DNA of 64,000 nucleotides. It comes from Hygrophila difformis. Taxonomy: Eukaryota > Streptophyta > Magnoliopsida > Lamiales > Acanthaceae. The stretch lies in assembly GCA_030278955.1 (NCBI GenBank), contig JAOANR010000015.1:38968487-39032486 (forward strand), read 5' to 3'. Positions 57,320-64,000 of the stretch are shown in pieces (within the stretch, counting starts at the first letter, position 1; each line of letters starts with the position of its first letter). The position numbers and the translations under genes were made by a program. The notes beneath the pieces were generated by a model. The model was not told the DNA's origin, did no database searches, and saw only the letters and a program-made list of their open reading frames with translations.

Positions 57320-57748
57320 ATAGCAATGAAGAGGCATCCTGGCGTCGAAAAGAAGACCGAGCTCCAATTATGTATTCTCGACGAGCTAAAGGAGGGCCAG
57401 CATACTTTGGTTTAATTAGAGCTATTGGAATGTATGTGTCTAATAATAGTAACTAGAGTTATTAGATTATAAGCCTAATATTAGTATAGATTTGCGTAAG
57501 ATTCAGTAAATATTAGTTATATGCGTAAGATTGAGTAAATATTTTATTGGGCTTTTTAGGTCTCTTATAGAGTCTATACATATTGCGACTCTATTGATTA
57601 GGAGGACATCTTTTGGGAATTTAGGTGAACCTGGTAAGGGTTGGGCGGAGAATAATTCCGTTGAGTTGTAAGTTTATTTTTTGATATCAATAAAAATACA
57701 AATTGCCAGTGTATCAGTTTGGTCCGACCTGCCGGATCTACATTCGCC

Positions 57749-59486
57749 ATGGTCACAACAAGGGCAGAGGAAGTTGATGAACGCCTATCAGCGTTGGAAG
57801 AGAGCATGGCCGCTATTACTACAGCACAAACGGAAACTCGCCAGCAAGTAGATGCAATTAAGATCAATCAGTCACAAGTGCAGCTCCAAATTGGTGTTAT
57901 ACAAACTCAACTGGCCGAACAGCAAACTCAACTAAAGGATCAGTTTCAGCAATTAATGGCAGCCTTACAAAAGAGCCCTCACCAGTCCGCTCCTGTTCTC
58001 GAGCCTTCTGGTTCTACAAGCATAGCCTATGTTCCACCTGACCGGCGCAAGGATACCATTCAAGCGCAAGGAGTACACCGCCCAGACCTAGCAACGCCGG
58101 TAGCCATTCCTCAGGTAACACTACCTGGTTTTCATGGAGAAGACCCCATTACCTGGATTGAAAAGGCGGAACAATAGTTTGAATTATATGCAGTTACGGG
58201 AAATCAACGCATCTTACTTGCCATGGTCCCTATGGAAGGGGCTGCACTCACGTACGGGAAATCAACGCATCTTACTTGCCATGGTCGCTATGGAAGGGGC
58301 TGCACTCACGTGGTTCTGCTACTTCCGGTCAAGGCGTCCGGATTCCTCTTGGCGGGAGTTCACTCAAGCAATGATACGACGATTTGACGACCGTTACGCC
58401 GGTAGCCCCTATGAAAAATTGGTATCTCTTAAACAAGATGGGGATGTGGACACTTATGTAGATAAATTCTTGCAACTCGCCCAGCAGACAACAGGTTTAG
58501 CAGAAGATCATATCATGGGGTACTTCTTCAGTGGGTTGGATCGATCTATTCGTAATAAATTGAGACCCTTGGATCCTCGTGACTTGGACACGGCAATAAT
58601 GGTGAGTCGCAGCATTGAGATTGAACTACTTGAAGCCCAAGGAAAGACACTCAGCCGTTACAAGCCCCCTATTTTTTCAAAACTCAGTAGCAGCATGGTA
58701 ACTAACCAATCGAGTAGCTTTTCAGGGAAGACGTCCGATCGAGATTATTCTGGGAATGGGCGAGCAAGTTCAGTCCGTTCTCCATCTGGGCAGTCTACAA
58801 CACGGCCTCAATTCAAGCGACTTTCCCCACAGGAATTGAGTGATCTACGGGCCAAGGGGTTGTGTTATCGCTGCAAACAACCATATAGCCCGACTCACAA
58901 GTGCCCCTTAAAGAAAATTCGAACACTCATCATGGAAGAAGGTGACTCATGGGATGCAGAATTAGAACAATTACAAGAAGAGGATGATGGTTCGCTGAAT
59001 ATGGGGATGACTGACACATCTAAGGTTGGGGAAGATACATCTTTACCACTTTACTCCTTGGCAGGATTCACAGGACCACAAACCATGCGAGTTTATGGAA
59101 CTATAGAAGGGATAACAGTCACAATACTAGTAGACAGTGGTGCAAGTCATAATTTTGTTTCACAAGCGTTAGTGGGGAAGCTGCCCTTATCTGTTCAACA
59201 AGCCGGGCTATTCACGGTGACTTTGGGCGATGGAAGACGACTACCATGTAATGGAGTTTGTCGAGCATTAAAACTAGGAATTGGCGATGCTAACATTATA
59301 GCCGACTGCTATATGTTTCCTTTGGGAAGTGTGGATATCATTTTAGGAGTCGCATGGCTACAGACATTGGGGGATGTTAAAGTGAATTGGAAGACGATCA
59401 CAATTTCCTATAAACAAGGCACCAAATCTATCCCAGGGAGATCCGAGCTTGTCGCGCTCACCAGAAGCATTACACACTCTACTTAA
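57749..59486 (+). pseudogene. chromovirus gag and protease
   Basis: It starts MVTTRAEEVDERLSALEESM, with a coiled-coil-like Gln-rich stretch, then PQVTLPGFHGEDPITWIEKA. A TAG at 58175 replaces the usual Trp codon (EQ-W-FELY). A 58-bp tandem duplication (58196-58253 and 58254-58311) then shifts the frame. Gag continues from there: TWFCYFRSRRPDSSWREFTQ, the knuckle CYRCKQPYSPTHKC, and protease VDSGASHNFVS with DIILGVAWL. Gag packages the RNA and protease cuts the polyprotein; this copy can make neither intact. Confidence 0.88.
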
Positions 59487-60951
59487 AACACCGGAGGCGG
59501 AATTCTTGGCCTTAATAGCAGAACCAGAATTCCGTATGTCTACTAATGGACCCTTGATCACTGCCTGGACCGGGCAGGACGATAAAAATAATGTCCAGCA
59601 GGTGTTAGCCAAATTTGCACCAGTGTTCGCTGCGACTGGGAAGCTTCCTCCTGTTCGTGACAATGACCATCGTATAAAGTTACAGCCGGGAACTGGTCCT
59701 ATATCCGTCAGACCCTACCGCTATGGAAACTTGCAGAAAGATGAGATAGAACGCTTGGTAAAAGGCATGCTCATGGCAGGTATAATTAGGCCGAGTTCTA
59801 GCCCCTTCTCCAGCCCCGTGTTACTGGTAAAGAAGAAGGATGGGAGTTGGAGATTCTGTGTTGATTATCGTGAGCTAAATAAAGCAACTGTGCCTGATAA
59901 GTATCCCATTCCTGTGATCCAGGAGATGTTAGATGAGTTAGCTGGATCCGTAGTATTTTCAAAAATTGATTTACGTTCCGGATACCACCAAATCCGAGTT
60001 CGAGATGAAGACGTGCCAAAAACTGCATTTCGCACTCATAGTGGGCATTACGAATTCCTAGTCATGCCTTTCGGCCTCATGAATGCTCCAGCAACCTTTC
60101 AATCTACAATGAATGAGTTGTTTCGATCGTATTTGCGAAAGTTTGTGCTTGTATTTTTTTATGATATACTCATATAAGGTCGTACATGGGATGATCATAT
60201 CAAACAATTAATTATTGTGTTGAAATTATTGCAAGATCATCACTTCACAGCAAACAGAAAGAAATGTTCTTTTGGATGTTTGGAGGTGGAGTATCTGGGG
60301 CATGTTGTCTCAGCAACAGGGGTATCAATGGACCCTAGTAAGGTGGCTGCAGTGCAAGCTTGGCCTACCCCTACTTCTGTGCGAGGGGTCTGGGGCTTCT
60401 TGGGATTGACAGGGTATTATCGAAGGTTCATTCAAGGTTATGGCATCCTCGCGAGACCATTGACACAGCTCTTAAAAAAAGAATCGGTGAGCAAGTTTTC
60501 ATGGCCTACAGCAGCAGAAATTGCCTTCGACAGGTTGAAGGTAGCTTTAACCACGGCTCCCGTCCTTGCAATGCCCGACTTTCACAAACAATTTGTTATA
60601 GAATTTGACGCATCTGGCGTAGGTATAGGGGCGGTCCTCATGCAAGCAGAACGGCCTGTGGCCTATTTTACCAAGGCCTTGTCAGGTCGCACTCTTTCTA
60701 AGACCGCATACGAGCATGAATTGATGGCACTAGTTTTAGCTGTTCAACACTGGAGGTCGTACTTACTTGGGCAACATTTTTTGATTCGCACAGATCACCA
60801 CAGTTTGAAGCACTTACTATCACAAAAGATTACAACCCCAGCGCAGCAGACTTGGATGGTAAAATTGTTAGGATACAATTTTGACGTGGTATATAAACCA
60901 GGTAGGATTAATTCAGCTGCAGATTCCTTGTCACGAAGAGAGTATATTTAG
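59449..60951 (+). pseudogene. chromovirus reverse transcriptase and RNase H
   Basis: The RT reads [35 protein letters not shown] and [13 protein letters not shown]. The catalytic box, expected FDD, reads FYDIL, followed closely by TAA at 60175. A new frame (60217-60951) continues with VEYLGHVVS, GFLGLTGYYRRFIQGYG and RNase H (VIEFDASGVGIGAVLMQ, YEHELMALVLAVQHWRSYL, RTDHHSLKHLL), ending with TAG at 60949. The loss of one catalytic Asp alone would abolish polymerase function. Confidence 0.9.
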
Positions 60952-61113
60952 AAAACATTAGCAGATAAGGGGGAGCCACAAGTGCTAGCAATTTCGGCGG
61001 TCACCTGGCCAGAGTTTGAGGAGCTGGTCCGCGAGCAAATGGAAAATCAAGCTTAACGTACAATCATAAAAAATTTAAAGGAAAACTCTTCCGCTCACCC
61101 GGGGTATGAGCTG

Positions 61114-61910
61114 TTGGGAGGAAGGCTATACTATCGTGGCAGATTAGTCCTAGCAGCGGATTCCCTTTGGATTCCAAAATTGCTCAAGGAATTCCATGAC
61201 ACCCCACAAGGGGGACACGCGGGCACATATCGTACTTACCGCCGCTTGGCTGGGGGTTTATATTGGGAAGGAATGTATAAGACTGTGCAAGAGTATGTCA
61301 ATATCTGGTGTGTCAAAAATCTAAATATGAAATAGTATCTCCCGCGGGTTTGCTTCAGCCCTTGCCAATTCCTTCGGTAGTTTGGGAAGACATTTCGATG
61401 GACTTTATTCTTGGCCTACCCCACTCAAAGGGTTACACCTCCATTCTGGTTGTGGTCGACAGGTTGTCAAAATTTGGCCACTTCATTGCTCTTCGCGGAC
61501 CCGTCACCGCAAAACAGTTGGCAAATATTTTTGTTCAGGAAATCGTACGATTACATGGAGTGCCAAAGTCGATTGTCTCGGATCGTGATCCCTTATTCTT
61601 GAGTAATTTTTGGCGCGCGTTATTCCAGTCGCAAGGGACAAAACTAAAATTCAGTTCCTCTTACCACCCTGAAACGGATGGCCAAACAGAAATTCTTAAT
61701 CGAGTTTTGGAAACCTACCGTCGTTGTTTTGCTTCTGAACAACCAAAGAAATGGGTTGGGTGTCTTCCATGGGCAGAATACCATTATAACACAGCTCAAC
61801 AAGGGGCCACCAAATTGACGCCATTTGAAGTCGTATATGGTCGACCACCTCCAAACCTCCAAAGGTTCCTGCCTGCTGAATGCCAAGTGGAATCAGTAGC
61901 AGAGATGTGA
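61114..61910 (+). pseudogene. chromovirus integrase
   Basis: Piece 61114-61335 has the His residues of the zinc domain (FHDTPQGGHAG). The frame shifts at about 61310 near the Cys pair (CVKN/CQKSK). Piece 61308-61910 has the core: WEDISMDFILGLPHSKGYTS, VSDRDPLFLSNFW, SSYHPETDGQTEILNRVLET and PFEVVYGRPPP. All three acidic positions (D, D, E) are visible. It stops at TGA 61908-61910. Confidence 0.88.
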
Positions 61911-61925
61911 GGGGGAACGGACGGT

Positions 61926-62591
61926 ATGCTGACAGTTCTCAAGTACCATTTATTAAGAGCCCAGCATCGCATGGCAAATCAAGCTAACAAACATCGCAGA
62001 GATGTGGAATTCGCTGTTGGCGACAAAGTCTTCTTAAAGGTACGTCATCCTCGACAACTCTCTGTCCAAGGTGGGAAGCGATCACAAAAATTATCACCAA
62101 AATTTTATCACCCATTCTTGGTAGAAAAGCGAATTGGCAGAGTGGCATATCAACTCAAACTACCTCACCACAGCCGAATTCATCCAGTTTTTCACGTATC
62201 ACAGTTGAAGAAAGTTATTGGTGATCATCCAGTCGAAAAGAACCTTCCGGATAGCCTTGAGGTCTGTGAAATTCCATTATTTGAGCCACATGAGACTGTG
62301 GCTGAACGCATTGGTCCGACTGGGCAGGCTGAAGTCCTTGTCAAATGGAAAGGATTATCCACTGAAGATGCTACTTGGCTCGGTAGAGACGACTTGCAAC
62401 AATTCCCAGACTTTCGCCTTGAGGACAAGGCGTCTTTATGTAGGGAGGCAATTGATAGTAATGAAGAGGAATCCTGGCGTCGAAAAGAAGACCGAGCTCC
62501 AATTGTGTATTCTCGACGAGCTAAAGAAGGGCCAGCATACTTTGGTTTAACTAGAGCTATTGGAATGTATGTGTCTAATAATAGTAACTAG
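61926..62591 (+). pseudogene. chromovirus integrase C-terminus and chromodomain
   Basis: The GPY/F-like module (FLVEKRIGRVAYQLKLPHHS and VFHVSQLKKVIG) is followed by a chromodomain, AEVLVKWKGLSTEDATW and FPDFRLEDK. The frame then runs on about 45 codons into the 3' LTR (ESWRRKEDRAPIVYSRRAKE), ending TAG at 62589. Coding overlap with the LTR is known in some chromovirus lineages such as CRM. Confidence 0.85.
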
Positions 62592-62674
62592 AGTTATTAG
62601 ATTATAAGCCTAATATTAGTATAGATTTGCGTAAGATTCAGTAAATATTAGTAAGATTCAGTAAATATTAGTTA
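62453..62674 (+). repeat. chromovirus 3' LTR, truncated
   Basis: It begins TGATAGTAATGAAGAGG and follows the 5' LTR to ATTAGTTA, then CTAG of the Helitron begins. A short repeat AGTAAGATTCAGTAAATATT is doubled here compared with the 5' LTR. Confidence 0.88.
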
Positions 62675-64000
62675 CTAGAATTTTGACCCGCGCTTCGCGG
62701 GCGGTGTTTTTTTTCTTTCTTTTTTTTTTCAAATAAAATAAAGTATTTGTGGTCTTATTAGTATTTGTCCATAAAGTTTGCTTATTTTAAATTCATAATA
62801 TAGGCGTAGGAAACCATAAGAATCTGTATCAATTTGATTATAAAACATGCGACAAAATAAATAATCAGTTCATTACCTCGAGATAATCAACCTCAATTTT
62901 TATATGTATATATTGATCCACCAATTTCAATAGATCAGACTATTCTAAACTATGAGTACGAATCTCCACAATTTCAATAAGATAGTAGAAGGGATGGATT
63001 CAATTAATTATATTATAAAAACCTTTATTTAGAAGACCTAGAAAATATTAGAAAATAAGTTCTTAGTTGGTAAGAAATCGAAAAACTTCAATCTTTTTTG
63101 CTATAACTACAACCTATATATACTGGTGGTAATCATCATGGTATTCCCATTATATAATTGTTCATCATTCTATACAATCAATTTCATAACGTTAAATTTT
63201 CTATGAGATCACTTTCTCAGGCTAGCAAAAATTTTTTTGTTTTCAGGTTCCCACATTCATTTACAGCCACTAACCTAAAAAATTGCTAATAAATATGATC
63301 AAAAGAAAGGGAAGAAAAAAGCAAACAACTAACTTGTATTCAAAGACAACCAAGACCAACTAATTGTAAAATTAAACCTCATAACTCATAGCCCCACAAC
63401 ATGAATAGACAAAGTATACAATAAAATATGAAGAAAAATATTATTATGTTACGAAAGAAAAATTTCTTGGGTATCATAAGAAAATAACAATCACCTGAAA
63501 TTGGTACAATCACACTGAATGGGGTATGGGCAATCAAATTCAAATAGGAACAGAAATGGTAGGAGATAATTAATTCCATACTATCATTATATAAATATTG
63601 TAATATAAAAACAATTTATGTGGAGGTGGTTATGTATGAAATTAGTATATTGTGATATTGACATTCAATAAGAATATGTATGGCATTTTATTTATTTACT
63701 TACTTATATATTGTAACTATCCCGTATATTAATCACTTTCAAATGATTCTCCAATCATATTTGTTGTTATTGAATGAATTCAAACTATTATACTTCATTA
63801 TATTCATCATTTATCTTAATATGAAGATGATTTAACTGTGGAGATTGAATCCAAAAATTTGTGATTGATAATTGAATATAAAATTAGTGGAGAACAATAA
63901 GTTACTACAATAAAATATTATCCACTTTTTATACTTACAATTTCAACAAAATTAGCAGTTTTTCAACTATCATAGAATGATTGTCTTCCTATTTTCCTTA
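62675..64000 (-). mobile_element. Helitron, 3' end in window, body running off the right edge
   Basis: On the minus strand a perfect 6-bp-stem hairpin (plus strand CCCGCG-CTT-CGCGGG, 62687-62701) is followed eight bases on by CTAG and then T. The intact 5' LTR reads GTTA/TATGCG at the same position, so the element entered between A and T, the Helitron rule. The other half of the LTR (TATGCGTAAG) does not reappear before 64000, so the body is over 1.3 kb long. I see no helicase or Rep domain in the visible part; it looks non-autonomous or is only partly shown. Confidence 0.75.

Larger units (their letters stand above)
56641..57716 (+). repeat. chromovirus 5' LTR, split by a MITE
   Basis: After removing 56651-57319 and one ATAGCAAT the LTR is about 399 bp, from TGATAGCAATGAAGAGG to CCAGTGTATCA. 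Its first part, 57320-57460, matches 62453-62590 and still shows the codons for the polyprotein end. The sequence after it (TTTGGTCCGACCTGCCGG) is the presumed primer site; I cannot name its tRNA. Confidence 0.8.
56641..62674 (+). mobile_element. Ty3 chromovirus inserted in the carrier exon
   Basis: The 5' LTR is 56641-57716 (about 400 bp without the inserted MITE). It is followed by gag, protease, RT, RNase H, integrase and chromodomain, and a 3' LTR that starts at 62453 and is cut at 62674 by a Helitron. The element begins TGATAGCAATGAAG immediately after the carrier codons AAC CTA CCC CAG (minus strand). Its right end and the second target copy are beyond the window. The polyprotein has several stops and shifts. 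Confidence 0.9.

Overview
The window is nuclear DNA of a flowering plant, most likely a eudicot. The evidence is AT-rich sequence, spliced genes with GT-AG introns, and plant lineages of mobile elements: Ty1/copia, Ty3 chromovirus and Athila/Tat, L1 LINE with a C-terminal RNase H, MULE, hAT, CACTA, Harbinger-like MITE and Helitron ends. I see no bacterial, organellar or free-virus genome features, no CRISPR array and no tRNA or rRNA gene. Mobile DNA makes up most of the 64 kb, and no intact host gene is visible.

Two host loci, both on the minus strand, can be read as decayed genes. On the left (about 3.3-12.4 kb) is a plant PSD2/PSD3-type phosphatidylserine decarboxylase. Five consecutive exons can be joined in phase, but they carry a 1-bp frameshift, an in-frame stop and a 7.5-kb Ty3 insertion inside one exon. 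On the right (45.3-56.6 kb) is a plastid nucleotide carrier of the TAAC/PAPST1 type. Eight exons or exon parts are visible; it has a 9.6-kb Ty3 unit in one intron, a chromovirus inside an exon, an exon with a shifted frame and stop, and a changed carrier-signature residue. Smaller relics are a METTL5-like first exon (17.2 kb), a PPR fragment (14.5 kb) and an unrecognised last exon (44.7-44.9 kb).

Layout: 1-3.2 kb, end of a decayed copia element (-). 3.5-11.06 kb, Athila/Tat-like Ty3 unit with three LTR pieces and TSD GTGAT. 11-17.3 kb, PSD exons, AAT microsatellites, a short copia 3' end, two facing Helitron-like ends and a 1.2-kb hAT element duplicated in tandem. 17.4-22.4 kb, full-length copia (-) with TSD AAATA. 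23.0 kb, CACTA MITE. 23.3-26 kb, possible non-coding spliced unit with a 48-bp palindrome. 26.25-29.27 kb, MULE carrying a MuDR-type DNA-binding gene and a captured PP2-A lectin fragment. 29.3-34 kb, AT-rich desert. 34-35.2 kb, 60-bp minisatellite. 35.5-43.8 kb, full-length LINE with a 16-bp TSD. 46.07-55.63 kb, Tekay-like Ty3 unit with three complete LTRs and TSD TATTA. 56.64-62.67 kb, chromovirus holding an hAT MITE that itself holds a Harbinger-like MITE. 62.675 kb to the edge, a Helitron inserted into the chromovirus 3' LTR.

Relative order can be read from the nesting. The host genes came first, then the Ty3 insertions into them, then the hAT MITE and Helitron into the chromovirus LTRs, then the small MITE into the hAT MITE. 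The Tekay unit is recent because its three LTRs are nearly identical. I found no convincing new defence or metabolic system. The noteworthy items are structural: two independent three-LTR units, the tandem hAT element, the gene-carrying MULE, and datable nested disruption of two genes.
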